Below are positions 1-12,664 of a DNA stretch of 64,000 nucleotides, in pieces (position 1 is the first letter of the stretch; every line of letters begins with the position of its first letter). The stretch is from Hydractinia symbiolongicarpus (taxonomy: Eukaryota > Cnidaria > Hydrozoa > Anthoathecata > Hydractiniidae). A model generated the notes under the pieces. That model was not told where the DNA came from. It did no database searches and was given only the letters and a program-made list of their open reading frames with translations. The DNA lies in contig NC_079876.1 of assembly GCF_029227915.1 (NCBI RefSeq), forward strand, positions 25,322,328-25,386,327. Reading direction: 5' to 3'. Made by a program: the position numbers and the translations under genes.

Positions 1-655
1 ACACACCATTGTAGTGTCACATGACTTGACTGTCACATATATCTTAAAAAATAACTTTCCCGCAACAAAAGCTGAAATAAAAACAGAGTTTACAAAGCGT
101 TGTTTCTCCGTCATAGCAAAAAAAATTAGTCAATATTATTTTATAAGTTTCAGTATATATTAAGAAATTATTAGTGACACTGGACTGGATGCTTAGTATG
201 GCTAAACCGTGTCACACATGAGTTAATAGCGTATAAAACCATTTTCCAAAAAAACTGTATCGCAACAGTTAAAATAAAAACAGAGAAAACGTTTTTTGGA
301 AAATGTTTTTGGTGAAAGCTTAGTACAGTTAAACGGTGTTGCACGGGCGTATAAAGATAATGCCATTTTAAAACACAGTTTCTTGCAGACTGTGTTTAAA
401 TAAAAACACAAAAAGAAGTCCTTTGCTTTGTAAGCCCAGTAAACAGTGCTGCACATCCGTACAGGTGTGATTCGCGAGAAAGTTTAAAAATTAATTGTCA
501 CAGTGGGCTGACCCCTTAGTACAGGTAAACCACATCGCACATGCGGCTAGGCGTAACAGCCTTTTCTAAAAAACAGTCCGTTGTTGTCAGTTTAAATAAA
601 AACAAACACGGGATAGGCACATAGCACAGGTACTCCGTGTCTCATTAATAAACTT
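1..655. repeat. Degenerate tandem repeat array, units about 110-120 bp
   Basis: At least four diverged copies of one unit follow each other, starting near 180, 315, 425 and 500. Each carries a variant of CTTAGTACAGTTAAACxGTG, then GCACAxGCGTATA, then a stretch ending in GTTTAAATAAAAACA. A related array lies at 2825-3400 in the same orientation, and the flanking stretch 35-150 also recurs at 3005-3105. There is no credible coding frame. It is probably an eroded satellite or the repetitive end of a mobile element. Confidence 0.6.
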
Positions 656-1245
656 TTGACTTTTGCTAAAGTTTATATTACAGTAAAGTGGTAGCTAACT
701 ACTTAATTGCATTTAGTATGAAAAAGATTACTTAAAAATTCTGTTGCAGTCAACTGTATTTGGTTACTTTTGCATTTTAGCTAGAGGTGGCTAACTCCAG
801 TCACAACCAAGTAAAAATCAGATTGGCTAAGGTAACACAAAAATCAGAAATGTTAGCTAATATCTACGTTGGTAGCCAGAATCTTAAAATTGGTTTTGTT
901 TAAGATTAATATATGGCTAGAGAACGTGACAGTAAGAGGCAAATAAAACTAATACAAATCTTTAGGTGGCTGAATAGTAGCTTAGCTAGTAGCTAGCCAG
1001 CTAACTATAAAGTATAGGTGAATAAACATGTAAACAAATAGTAATAATACCCAAAAGTAGTTTTAAATGAAACTGCGATTTTGTTAGAATATAAATAGAA
1101 GTATCAGAAAGAAAATATGAACCAAACAGCGATGATTGGTTCCTGCTTGCCAAATTTCGGACCGAATCGTAAAAATCGTTGCTAAGAAATATAAAGAGCT
1201 TTAGCTTCTGATTGGTCATTTATATAAAACTCTGCTCCTGATTGG
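656..1245. other. No gene seen
   Basis: AT-rich non-coding stretch. Around 690-1010 there is a loose run of GCTAGCTAAC-like words, but no consistent repeat unit, no splice-supported coding exon and no RNA gene that I recognise. Confidence 0.5.
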
Positions 1246-1432
1246 ACCAGCGGGAACCCGTCTCTGTGCGAGTAGGGGCCCGACGGATTTCTCGTCCCTG
1301 CGTATTTTGCATTTCGTGCGTGTTTAACACAAGTCGCTTTTGACGCACGAACAGACAGACGGAATACGGCTATTATTAAAGAGACACTAGCCGTTAGCCC
1401 GTGGAACAAATCTACGGGAATTCATCGGTCAT
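1246..1432. repeat. Single copy of the 128-bp family repeat
   Basis: Carries the same ordered landmarks as the tandem array at 12.85-13.19 kb: a GCATTTCGTG-like stretch, GCACGAACAGACAGACGGA, then ATACGGCTATTATTAAAG, then a CCGTGGAA...TCTACGGG inverted pair. This shows the unit is dispersed as well as tandem. Short open frames across it are not coding. Confidence 0.65.
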
Positions 1433-2744
1433 ACGTACTTCTTGCATCGGTATTCCGCGAATCTTTTTTTATCTGGTATGAAATTACTCTATGGTAGTCT
1501 TATGGCCACTAAGGTATTAAAAAGAACAAGTTTTTATTTTCATTAGAACCTGTAGTTTATCAAAAAATTTAGACTAACATTAAGCTGAGAAAATATTAAA
1601 CTATACTGAGTCTCAATTGACTTTTTAAGCTTAGTAAAATTTACAAAAAGAAAACAAGGTAGGGTCACATCCCTCCCGCGTAAAAGATATATATGTAGCA
1701 ATAATGATTGAATTTTTACTAGAACGCAAAGCTGGAAATAGTTTTCAAAATTTTAAAATTGACATTCACCTACACTTTTAAAGATTGTTTAAGAACATAA
1801 TCACACGATGACCTATTTTTTTTGTTTGTGGCTTCTTCTACAGTGCAAATTATAACGTTATTTCTTAATTGCACTCTGGAATCTTAACTGTATTCTTTAA
1901 GGAGCGCCGATAATTTAAAAAATATATGATGTTATAAATTCGAACTCAACTCGTTATGTTTTTTATTTTTTTCTAAATGGAACATCCTGTTATTGTAAAA
2001 GATATCTTTACAATAAATCGAACTAATTATAAATCGGGTAATAAAAGAATCAAAACATTGAAATTGATATCCTTTGCTACACTTACAAAAATAGTTCATT
2101 GTGTGATTAGCTCGTAATCGAACGTTTACTCGTGCAATTGTAAATAATCGAACTCGTAATTTTTTTGCATTTTAAATTTGTCATCGTCCTAACAGACTCG
2201 GAAAATTAGAAGCAAAAAAATACTCGTTCGAATATTTTGTAATTGCACTCGTAAACGTGTGATTACATATACCAATTAAACAAATTTTAGCAAAAAATAA
2301 GTACTCCCAGCCTCGGTGATCTTAAAAAAGAAATCTATGGTATGATCAAACAAAATTTACGAAGGAATAAATTCGAATTTATAAATAGTAAATATAAATT
2401 GTTATCGTTAGGCAGAAATAAAATAGTCAACAAACAAAAAATCCACTTACAAAAACGTCTTAAAATTTACTTCTGATCATAAATTTGTTAATTTCTTACA
2501 AAAGGCGCAAATAATTCTTTAATAAAATAGACAACGCAATGTTAATTGTCCGCAATCTTGACTGTGTAGTTATCTAAAACAAAGAAACAGCATCGAGAGA
2601 ACAATAAAAGTTAATTATCCTTGACTTTGGTATCAGAAACGTTTTAAATTAAACTTTTGTGAAACCACGCAAAAGACAAAATCAAAATCAAAATCAAAAT
2701 TTAAAATAGCGTTTTTAAAAGATCAAAGAGCTGTGCGCAGCTAT
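1433..2744. other. No gene seen
   Basis: AT-rich intergenic DNA with low-complexity runs, for example CAAAAT iterated near 2680-2700. No coding exon, RNA gene or transposon end recognised. Confidence 0.5.
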
Positions 2745-3400
2745 TTCGTGTGTCCATAAAACAAATTTTTTCTTCCGCACAAACAGACAGACGGAATTCG
2801 TATATTTTAAACGAGAAGGCCAGGTTAATCCACAAAGTGACCCGGTGTTGAACGCCACGTTGAGCGCTTAATAAAGCACTTAATCAAGCCGTAAACTGTG
2901 ACATATATCCGGGTGGAGCGCTTTTGTACAAGTATAAAGCATGTCATAATTGAGTAAAGTGCACACAACATTATGTGTACCGTGTTTAAGTATAATATAT
3001 TTGATAAAATAAAACTTTCCTGCAACTTTAGCTGAAATGGAAACATAGTTTACAAATCGTTGTTATGCCGTCATAACAAAAACAATTAGTCAATATTATT
3101 TTATTCTACGGAATAAATTTCCGTGAAAAGTTAAAAAATTAATAGTGGCACCGGCTGAGCGGATAGTAACTACAGATAAACCCACATCTGTACAGGCGTA
3201 ATACCCTTTTCCAATAAACTTTATCACAGCTATGGGTTAAATTAAAACACATAAATCAGTCCGTTGTTAACACCAGGCTAATCGCTTAGTACAGTTAACC
3301 AGTGTTGCACAGGCTTATAGGCGTAATACCCTTTTCCCGAAAAACTCCATCGCCACTTTGGTTTAAAAAAAACAGCCCGTTGTTACACTGTCTAGCTATA
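2745..3400. repeat. Second degenerate array, related to 1-655
   Basis: Begins with a diverged piece of the 128-bp repeat (GCACAAACAGACAGACGGAA near 2776). It continues with copies of the 110-120 bp unit seen at 1-655, for example near 3150-3260 and 3275-3380. The collinear similarity of 35-300 and 3005-3260 suggests a segmental duplication about 3 kb apart. No coding potential seen. Confidence 0.55.
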
Positions 3401-3834
3401 AAAATCACACAGCAACTTTACTTAGTGGAATAAGTTTTTGTGACAGTACGCATAAAAGTTAAGCAGGGTGTTGCCTTGAAATCTATATTCGTAGCCCTAA
3501 TTTTAAAATTGGTTTGTTTGTTTAAGATTTCAACATGGCTAGAAGAAGTGGTGATACATTCATCTCAACATGTGAAAACATAAAAGAAATAACTATTAAA
3601 GTATATCGAAGAGAAATATGTTAAAACCTGACACCATCACTTTCAAACCTTCGCAGCATGGTTTCCTTTTTTGGGTTCTGCCGTGATTGTTTTATGCAAC
3701 CAAAAAAGTCCTTAAAAATCGGGTTCTGTAGGAGTTTTTGATACACAGCTGCGGCGCAACTCCTGAACAGAATACAGCTCTTATTAAAGAGATATATATC
3801 ATAATGTTCAATGCCTAATCCTTCATAATGACCG

Positions 3835-4100
3835 ATTTTGCCTTTGATAGGTCACAGCGTACTACTTTAATGTCGTTTAAAAAAGGCAAAGTTGTGATTG
3901 GTAGTTCGTTTGCTAAAACTCAAGCAGTTTTTACTCTCCGAATAACCTGTTCCACCAGTATTCATAATTTTGCAATATCGCTCATTTTTACTTCTGTTGG
4001 AGTCATTTGTGACGTTTCTCGTTTTCCAGGTAGTACAGTAAAATATGTACTACTGGCAGCACATTCATTGGCGATATTGAAATCTTTTGTAACACTATGA
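3835..4100 (-). pseudogene. DDE_Tnp_4-like (PIF/Harbinger or ISL2EU type) transposase fragment
   Basis: Read on the minus strand, this gives a collinear match to the C-terminal part of DDE_Tnp_4-clan transposases. The landmarks are a PGKRETSQMTPTEV stretch, then a MSDIAKL...LVEQVIRRVKTA helix region, then LANELPITTLPFLNDI. Two TGA stops interrupt the frame, one at a site where the family usually has Arg in (I)A..RI.VE. No start, DDE core or termini are visible, so this is a dead fragment. The 90-aa open frame on the opposite strand is its shadow. Assignment within the clan is inferred from remembered family motifs. Confidence 0.6.
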
Positions 4101-5855
4101 CTATCCAGTATAAGGTTCTGCTACAAAAATTGTAGATGAATTTAGAGTAACTTAAATGAGAAACTTCATCGTATTAGTATGTTTATAATCAGACTACGTA
4201 GCGCTCTGTAGCGCCAGTTTTTTTTGGGTCTTTATAAAAATCTCTAAGCAATCAATAATTTTGAAACGCTTCGGCATATTTTTTGTCGTATATTTTTTTG
4301 ATCTGATATCCGACAGAAAAATGTTTTAGAAGTTTAAACAGTAATAATCACAGTCTCAACTTTATCACAACCAACAGGAACTCGTCCTTGAAACATCAAT
4401 TAAGCATTCAACCAAATTTCTTTAACTTATTTTTTTCAGTTTCTGTATGATGAAATGCTTTAATGTATCATAAAAATACTTAAATGTTTATGTTTGTATA
4501 AAAGTTACATTTTTTTATCATATGTTATTATTTCTTTATAAACATATACACTCTTACAAACAAAGATATGTTCAGTTCTTTTTTGTAAGTTCGTTTAGTT
4601 AAGCAAATGTGATAGCTTTTAAGTTTTAGCCTGAAGCCTTTATGTTAGCCTGAAGACTTTATGTTGTTATTTTTAAGTTCTGTGTTTTCTCTGTCTACAT
4701 TTGAATACCTTTTAAAAAACATCACAATGAGAGCAACAAAACTTGCTATTATCATTGTTAAGTGAACAAAGCTGTTGATGCTGTTATCCATACACATATT
4801 CGGTTGTTTGTAGGCACTTATCAGCATCAACATGTATTTTTATTTTTGAGGTCTTCTCTGCAAAGGTGATATGTAAGGTTTTCTTTCGAGAATCATAACC
4901 CAGATTTTCAGTAGGATCAGGATTACACCGGTGGACTTTCCATCAATTAATTGTTTACTACAAACTCTTGCATCTTTTCTGGCCACAAACAACTTGACTT
5001 TGGAACCAAGGGCAAGTCGATTAAGTAGTTTTATCCAAATCTTTCTCTTTTAAGATTTTTTTTATTGTTGGGAATGAATAAAGTCTAAATGGTGGTTCAC
5101 AAAAGCAAAACTTCGGTCGTTTTACTCAAAATTTTCGTGCGCTTGTTAGCACCGATTCAAACTGCGTAAAACCCAGACAATTTTAGTTTCCGATGTCCCC
5201 CAGCTACGGGGAGGAAAAAAAAACTTCAAAGTTTGGAATGAAATATGGAATAAAAGACACTGTAATTTACAAATACCCGCAGTGTATGTTTTAAATTTCT
5301 TTGTTAGAGTGTTTTAATCATGCGCGATGGATCTTTCTTCAATGTGGAAAACAGAAAAAAAAAATAACTTAAAATCCTTAGCAAACAAGAAGAAACAATT
5401 CACACAAGCAAAAGTGTAACTGTTAAAAAACTAGAATGTATATTTCGGTGGCAAAGAAATTTTGTATCGCTTTCATGCTCAACAAACCGTTTTTTTGTTT
5501 ACTTGTTCAAATCTTGTGAAAATGAAGTAGTTCTAACTTTAGGCTAGTTTAGGCCGAAAGTAGTACTTAAGTGACAAAAGAGCATTTTTTTGTTCACTGT
5601 GTCAACTTTTGTTCCAAACGAAGCAGGAATAAATTTTGAACCAAACTTAAATAAACCAGTTTTGAGGTACCAAAAAGTTTCAACATTCACAATCAACTTC
5701 AGCATGCTTTTTATGTTCATTGTGCCAAATGTAACAATAACAAAGCAGTCTTAATTTTCAGACTACTTTTTACATCATTAACATTAAGATGTTTTATTAA
5801 ACAAGAATGTACGAATATTATTAGAATGGTACAAATAGGAATATTCTGTTATGTT
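4101..5855. other. No supported gene
   Basis: Intergenic, downstream of gene 1. A 62-codon minus-strand open frame at 4645-4833 contains one hydrophobic segment (SFVHLTMIIASFVALIVMFF) followed by a polar tail. It has no partner exon, promoter or homology that I can name, so it is not called as a gene. Confidence 0.4.
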
Positions 5856-5910
5856 ACGATTTTTTTTATTTAAGATTTATAAATACATGTAAGAAAATTT
5901 GCAATTAAAC

Positions 5911-6916
5911 TCATTGCTCATCTCCGTACGCTTTGCGTCCATAACCAGAACCCCCATGACCACCATATCCGCCTCTACCTCCACCATATCCGCCTCTGCC
6001 ACCACCGTATCCGTACCCGCCACCATAACCACGTCCTCCATAACCTCCGTACCCGTGTCCACTTCCGTATCCGTATGTTGGATCACCATATGCCTTGTGT
6101 CCGTAGCCATATCCACCATATCCGCCTGTTACACTTCCATATCCGTAACCGCTTCCATAGCCTCGTCCTCCGTAACCACCAAGTCCGTATCCACTTCCAT
6201 ATCCACTTCCATGTCCACTTCCGTAATTGTATGATGGGTCACCATATGCTTTGTGTCCATATCCATATCCACCATATCCGCCAGTTACACCTCCATATCC
6301 GTAACCGCTTCCATAACCTCGTCCTCCATAACCACCAAGTCCGTATCCACTTCCATATCCACTTCCATAATTGTATGATGGGTCACCATATGCTTTGTGT
6401 CCATATCCATATCCACCATATCCGCCAGTTACACCTCCATATCCGTAGCCGCTTCCATAACCTCGTCCTCCATAACCACCAAGTGCGTATCCACTTCCAT
6501 ATCCGTATGTTGGATCACCATATGCTTTGTGTCCGTAGCCAGAGTATCCACGCCTTCCGTAGTTTCCATATCCTGCTCCGTATCTGGCACCTGCGTAACC
6601 GCCTAAGCCACCATATCGTCCGCCATATCCATGACCGCCATATCTTGCTCCGTGGCTACCATAAGTATACACGTTTTTATAGATGTACGAACTAGGATCG
6701 CTTTCCTCCTCTATAAAATAAATATAAGTAACGATTATTAGATTTAATACATGACACAGTTTTTTTTTGTTTCGCAAGTAATGTACAATAATAGTGATAA
6801 AGAATGCTGTCCATTGTTATTGTTAAGGTGTATATGTATATTCTGTTACGAAACGAGTTACACTTACCCGCAAATGCTCCAGCAAGGAAGCAAACGAGAA
6901 GAATCCAAAGTTGCAT
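5911..6916 (-). CDS. Gene 1: secreted Gly/Tyr-rich KAYGDP-repeat protein
   Basis: Two coding exons, 6868-6916 and 5911-6710, are joined across a 157-bp GTAAGT...TATAG intron in phase 1. They give 282 residues. Exon one encodes a 16-residue signal peptide, MQLWILLVCFLAGAFA. The mature part starts EEESDPSSY. It then has a 50-residue Arg/Tyr/Gly segment and modules running from DP(S/T)Y to HKAYG, with KAYGDP four times and a final KAYGDEQ before TGA. Repeats are built of [16 protein letters not shown] and [11 protein letters not shown]. The mature chain has no Cys, Met or Trp. The start is the first ATG after the leader-exon acceptor at 6923/6924, and it matches the five paralogues. It is likely an extracellular structural protein cross-linkable through Tyr; that role is inferred from composition. 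It is the most isolated member of the cluster and the only one ending in Q and TGA. Confidence 0.85.
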
Positions 6917-7039
6917 GTTGAATCTAAAAATGAAGCACACAAGCAGGTAAAAATTAAATGCCAATAGACATTGCTGTACAAAATGGAAAGTGTTGTTATG
7001 AACACATTCAATAATCTTAAGCATGGTTTGAAAACTAAC

Positions 7040-7117
7040 CTTTTTCACTAAACAGCACGTACAAGGCTCTTTCAAGTGAGAATGATTTCTAGATATTCCG
7101 CTACTCCTATATATACC
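7040..7117 (-). promoter_or_regulatory. Gene 1 TATA box and non-coding leader exon
   Basis: TATATATA at 7108-7115 is followed about 25 bp downstream by the family initiator/leader motif AATCATTCTCACTTGAAAG (minus strand, within 7066-7088). A donor G|GTTAGT follows at 7039/7040. The acceptor at 6924-6925 (TTTTAG|ATTCAAC) sits just before the ATG. The transcription start is inferred to lie near 7085. Confidence 0.7.
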
Positions 7118-7127
7118 TTTTTGTAGA

Positions 7128-7228
7128 GAATGCCATGCTGTCAAATGAACTCTTAAAAAACGATTCGGTTCAGTGATGATATATAAACGCATGTGGAACA
7201 CATCTTAAAGTGCACTTTGTGGACCTTC
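7128..7228 (-). promoter_or_regulatory. Gene 1 upstream conserved module
   Basis: Contains, in order on the plus strand, TGCCATGCTG, AAATGAA, CGATTCGGTTCAGTGATG, ACGCATGTGGAAC and GTGCACTTTGTGGAC. The same order recurs upstream of genes 4 and 5 and more weakly gene 6. The sequence is non-coding and lies 15-110 bp upstream of the TATA box, which suggests an enhancer or proximal promoter element. Confidence 0.55.
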
Positions 7229-7239
7229 TGTGGTGGCAT

Positions 7240-9120
7240 TTTTTATGTCAACGAAGTCAAAACAAGGATGTAGATTGGAAGCGTTATTTAATGACAGTTG
7301 TAACCAACGAGACCAATTAGTTAATGATGCAAAACAGTTATTGAAGCAAGTTTTAAACTTGCAAAAACGTACGTGATAAAAAATTATACTTTTTTTAATA
7401 CTGATCCATAAGATTAGGAGCTAAGATTATTTACTAAAATTACCTTTTTTAATAAATATGACAGCTTAATGGAGCTAAAGAACGGTAACACTCCGTATTA
7501 AGTCTGCAAAAAAAAATCTTCAATAGATAATATGCATTTGCCAGCATCACGACATGGGAATCTCATTTTACCATGTAAAATAAGATAGATGTGGATAAAG
7601 TCGAGGTAAAAAAGTGAAAGGTTTTCTTTGTAAGCAGTATTTGCAAAGAACGCATCTAATTTTATTTAACCCGATATGAATGACTTGCCAGTATTTACAA
7701 AAGTTCATAACAGTTTGCACAGGTTTGTACAATTGCGCGCATTCTGGTAGGTAAAGAGAAAGATCGTATAATATGGCTATTCATGAAGATTTAAAGACCT
7801 TTTAAGTAAAGTGGCCCGTGGTTTATATGTCCATAAGTCTTAATTATAACATTATGTTGCACGAAAAGTCCTGTATAATTATATCCATAACTTTCTAAAT
7901 AAAAACATTCTTCGTGCAGATTTAAATATAAAAAACATTTAGCTAGATATCAAAACATGTTTCTGCCTACACCATCTCCCTTAATGTTAACTGGGTAACA
8001 TATGCAAGCACTTAAAACTGCAATTGACTGCGAAATGTACAAGATTTGGTTTGTCTGTCTTAAATATTTCAAAATAGAAGTGATTCACCAAATTTGCTGA
8101 GAAAGAGTGTTCAAACAATACCAACTCATTATACGAAGCTGGGTAGTAACAAATACCATTTTTACGGTCAGATTGTAGCTAAGTCTCGTGAGATAAATAT
8201 ACATTGAAACACAAAAATGTTTATCAGGAATAAACGAAACGAACAAATTTTTCTGGAGCTGGATGTGCCTATTTTTATCACTTTCTCAGTTTTAACAATT
8301 CTTATTTGCGTTCTTTCTAAAAATTGGCATATGATTAAGTTCACGATAATATTTTTTTCTTGAGATTGGAAGAAATAGAGAGTATTGAAATTACCTTCTT
8401 TGTAAACACATATTTATATAGCATTACAAAGAATAAAAAATAGTTGTTCAAAACTTTGTTTGTTTTTCTAGACTCTTGATCTTTTATTCGATGAAGGTAT
8501 TCAGACCAAGTGCGGTCTATATGCTCCTAATCCTTAGAAAAATATTAGCCTATTATGCCAAAAATATGTACAGTTTTTGAAAATTGACGAATAAAATCAC
8601 CTTATTTCTTAATTCGATTTATTTACTTGTATTCAGTAATATAATCAGTCAGGTTAGTCAACCCAGTAAAGTGTACAAGAAGTTTCTATGTGTCAACTGT
8701 TGGCAAAACTGTGTTAGGTATGGTAGGAGGGTCTCAAAGTCACTATTGGCGTGTGAAAGTCCCTTTCTATATACTTGGTCACATGTGTTTTAAGTAGCTA
8801 TTCAAGTTAGCATATCTGTAAATAAATGCATTGACCAATACTTCACAGCAGGTAATCAAAATTCTACTTTTGCGAAAACATAGGGCAGGCAAACAGCTTA
8901 TTGTGCTTTGTAATTTTCCCGCAACTACCTATATTAAGACCAAAACTGGGTGAAACTGCAGAATATGCACTTTACTGATATCTGAGGACTCTTAGTTAAG
9001 TGAACCTGGAGAAGTTTACAAAGCGGGTGGCTAATGCGACAAGAATTTGAATGTTGGGCGGATATTTAAACAGGATTGGTAATTAAGGTATAGTTTGGAA
9101 CTAGGGAGAATTTATGACGC
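7240..9120. other. No gene seen
   Basis: AT-rich intergenic DNA. The open frame at 8584-8793 (69 codons) has no recognisable domain, promoter or splice support and looks like chance. Confidence 0.45.
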
Positions 9121-9127
9121 CGCGAGT

Positions 9128-9193
9128 GCCTAGCATCAGACAACATTGATATGACTATACCTAGCATCGGACAACATTGATATGACTAGACGT
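9128..9193. repeat. Two-copy direct repeat, about 32 bp
   Basis: CCTAGCATCxGACAACATTG followed by ATATGACTA occurs twice in tandem with one or two differences. It looks like a local slippage or duplication product. Confidence 0.8.
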
Positions 9194-9569
9194 AGTAAAT
9201 GCTGCTGCACAAAAGATGGAATTAGAATCCATTTAACACATTAAAATCAGTATTATACCACAGTTCCTTAAATAGTTTTCATGAACCAAAAACGAAGAAA
9301 GAAATAAAATAAAAAAAGGGCACAGCAACATGAGAAAACATTGTATTCGATGTTACTGTAATATGGGCTACAGAGACATTCCTATTCTCCCTATCCTTCG
9401 GTATCACGGTTATAAAATAATTAAAAGTCAGGCTATATTCTACTTTCTTTTACGGGTTAATCTCATAGATTTAGAACTGGTAGCAAGCACAATGGTAGCT
9501 GAAAATGTAAAACAAGCAACATTGCGGAAAAATCGCGAAAAGGTACACTCATTATTTTTTATAAGCATA

Positions 9570-9985
9570 CGGGTAAATTGGGCTCAAGCTTAATATGCTT
9601 AAGATTTTCCCAATTTGAGCCTGAAATTATGCTTAACGTATGCTTAATTTCAAAACTCATTTCATAGTCTGATACATATTGCGTTTGATATGAACACTGC
9701 AATGATCTCTTTAACATTCGAATCTTTCTTACTAGCTACTGGACTGAGTTAAATATTTTGTTCCATTTATTTGTACATAGTTTAGTTCAAAAGATTATTT
9801 CATGCAAAAATGCTGTTTCCTATCACTTAACCTCGTTTTTTGTGTGATACTATTTTTTACACTTGATTTGGGAAGAAATGGAAGTGAGGGAAAAAAATTC
9901 CAAGGCTGGGAAATATGCTTAGTATATGCTTATTTTTTAAAACATGTGAGCTTAAGTATGCTTATAAACTTTATGCTTATAAAAA
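9570..9985. repeat. ATGCTTA-rich repeat region
   Basis: An inverted pair, GGGCTCAAGC (about 9577) and TTTGAGCC (about 9615), is followed by scattered ATGCTTA words at 9594, 9629, 9640, 9914, 9926, 9957 and 9973. It could be the remains of a small inverted-repeat element. Limits are uncertain. Confidence 0.35.
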
Positions 9986-12455
9986 ATAATGAGTGTATCT
10001 CTATTACTCACAGTTTTATTTACACTATCTATGTATAAATAAATTCACTTCAAACAGTTTTCTGAAAGTCACAAACAATACCAGTTAAATTAACATTTTT
10101 AACAACATTCGTCCATTTACATTTCTAAGTTAAGTTGTCTTAAAAACATTAAAAGTTTGAAATCAAGCTATGTTAACGATTTGGTATAATGGTATTTGGC
10201 ACGAAATGTCCTTCACAAAACATCACAAGTCGTAAATCAATGTTATCTGGAAATTTTATTAATCTTAAATCTAATTTCTGAATTGTGCATGTATAAAGAT
10301 CACAACCACAACAAGAAAGCGTTGTTTGTTTTGTTTCGTAGTCAGACGAAAAATAAACATTTGTTAAAAGTTTTTTTGAAAAGTTTAACATATGGAGTCA
10401 TATGAAGAATACTTTCCACTTCACTTCAGCGCTAGTCCAACGAGTACAATATTTGATGTAATATTCTATGTGAAATTATTATGTATAATGTCTATGTCAA
10501 GTTATGTGCACTGAAAAAAAAAGATAAAAGTGAACCGAGGATGAAGTGAACCAAAGATGTTGTAAAGGATAATTTCCCCTGCTACAGCATATTGCACACT
10601 ACGCTACCGTGTATGCTTGTTAATATATCATTTATCATTCACTCTTTATATATTTAAAAAAGAAAACTTGGCAGAACCAATTCCATGTATTATTTGCAGT
10701 TGTTTTTCATCGGGCATAAAACTTACTATAAAAAAACCTCAAAATTTCTGATATATTAATTTTTGCCGGTGATATTATAAAATCCACGTAAAAAAAACTA
10801 CCTTCAATGTTAGTTTCGTATAATTGCTTGGAATTTAGTTACACAAATGGCAGAGAAAAAAAAGCAACCTAACAATAAAAATTCTCCTAAAGTTGATAAA
10901 AACTATCGCCTCAGTGTCCATAAACTTTAACAAGAAACAGTTACAATGGCAACACCTTCAAATATTTCAAAAAAAAAAATATGTAAAATTAAAACTAAGC
11001 AAAAGTTGGGGGAAAGTAAAATTACTAGGTGTAACGTACATGAAGAGGATAACATATTTTTTATTGAATGTAAGATGATTTTGCCGTAAAAAAAAGCGCA
11101 TGTGGCAGAGACCGAACATTGTTTTCTCTTTATGCCGTGCCATAACTGTGCTAAATTATAAACAATATATTATCGTTTTCTCTCTATAACTGTGTCAAAT
11201 TATTAACAATGTACTAAAGCTAATCCAACTCTATAGCGTCAAATGTTACTTTAATTCTAGAATGACTTCTACCATAATTCAGGTAAGGTTAATACAGTCT
11301 GAATTATTGAGTTGTAAATAAAAAGAGCAAGTGTAAATATACTATTATGTGAATAGATATAATGCTTTTTCTTGTGGCTCACATTCCTTCTCAAAAATCG
11401 TTCAACCCATCAATTCCTTGAATTATTTGGGTAAAATCGAGCCAAACAGCGCCAGTATTAACCGCCATAATTCCCGCAGACTAGTTTATCACGAGAAGTG
11501 CGTCCATGTTTCAGAAAGAGGATGAATTAAGCTACTTAATGGTAGCAAATATGAACAGGCATGTTGTCCACATTCTGCAATCGTGATTCAAGTTTCCAGG
11601 AGCATACAATGTTTTGGTGAAAAAAGAGTTCTTTATAAACATGCCGTCCTTTAGGAGTCATATTGAGGGTTACAGCCTAAGCTGTTGTCGTCAATGGGGA
11701 TAACTGAAATAAATAAGGCGAAAATTCAGGTAATCTGAGTGTGAAAAAAGTTTAGGAATGCCTGTGTTTAGTACGAAAACAGTGTTAGAAGTCTCATTCC
11801 AGGGGAAATTCTTTGAAAGGCACCTTATCAACGTATTATCTACGTATTATTTAGTTGCAAATTATATTAATCCTAGTCTTTAGAATTAAATTTCGAACTG
11901 TATTATTTAAAAAAAAATTCTCCATAGCTATAATCCTGTGTAAAAATAATGGCAACCCCTTTTTACATGTTTAGCAACGGCAAGGTAACTACGAACTTCG
12001 CACGCCTTTTTATACCCAATATCATGTTCTCGTTCTGACCCATGCCCAAAGATTGATACTGGAGGAGAAGGGGTAAGAAAGAAATATACTCTAATTTTTG
12101 TAGCTTACTGCCAAAAAATGTTCGGAACTGTAGCTCCGCGTTATGCATGATTTGAGATGTCTAACTTATATAAATGCAGCTGAGTAAAATTCATGAATTT
12201 TAAGTTATCCCTTCATTGATCTAAATATAAAAAAGCACACCTTTTTTGTTTAGTTTTAAGTTTTTTGCTGGCCTAGAAATTTTACTCATTGATAGGAATG
12301 ATATTGCATAATTTCTCACCATCATTAACTTTATGAGTAATTAGGGGCACTTTCCACGCCACAATATATTGGATACAGTTAACGCACAATTGTAGAGACT
12401 TGTGCAATATATTTATCAAAGCACAAAATACTGTCGCTTTAAAGCACAATGTTTT
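9986..12455. other. No gene seen
   Basis: AT-rich intergenic DNA. Overlapping opposite-strand open frames near 10.2-10.4 kb and one at 11.96-12.15 kb lack domains and splice or promoter context. No RNA gene recognised. Confidence 0.45.
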
Positions 12456-12487
12456 TTTCGTATCAAGTCAGTTGACTTGATACGAAA
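12456..12487. repeat. Perfect palindrome, 15-bp arms
   Basis: Arms TTTCGTATCAAGTCA and TGACTTGATACGAAA are separated by GT. They would form a cruciform or hairpin, and the arms carry no mismatch. No associated coding sequence or T-run makes it look like a terminator. Confidence 0.85.
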
Positions 12488-12664
12488 CTGCATAGATTTT
12501 CCTATTTGAATTACCACGTTTCAGGCGCATATGTTTTCATATGAATAAACTTCTGATAGCCTTATTGTATATAATTATGTAGTAATGGGAAGTAAACCTA
12601 CTATGAGTTGACTGTAACTTCATGTATTATATTTTAGCAGAGAAAAGTGTTCCTTCAAAATTGT

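Noticed and set aside
6692-7201. 169-codon minus frame spanning the gene 1 5' region
   Set aside because: It crosses the TATA box, leader exon and both introns of gene 1, so it is not a separate protein.
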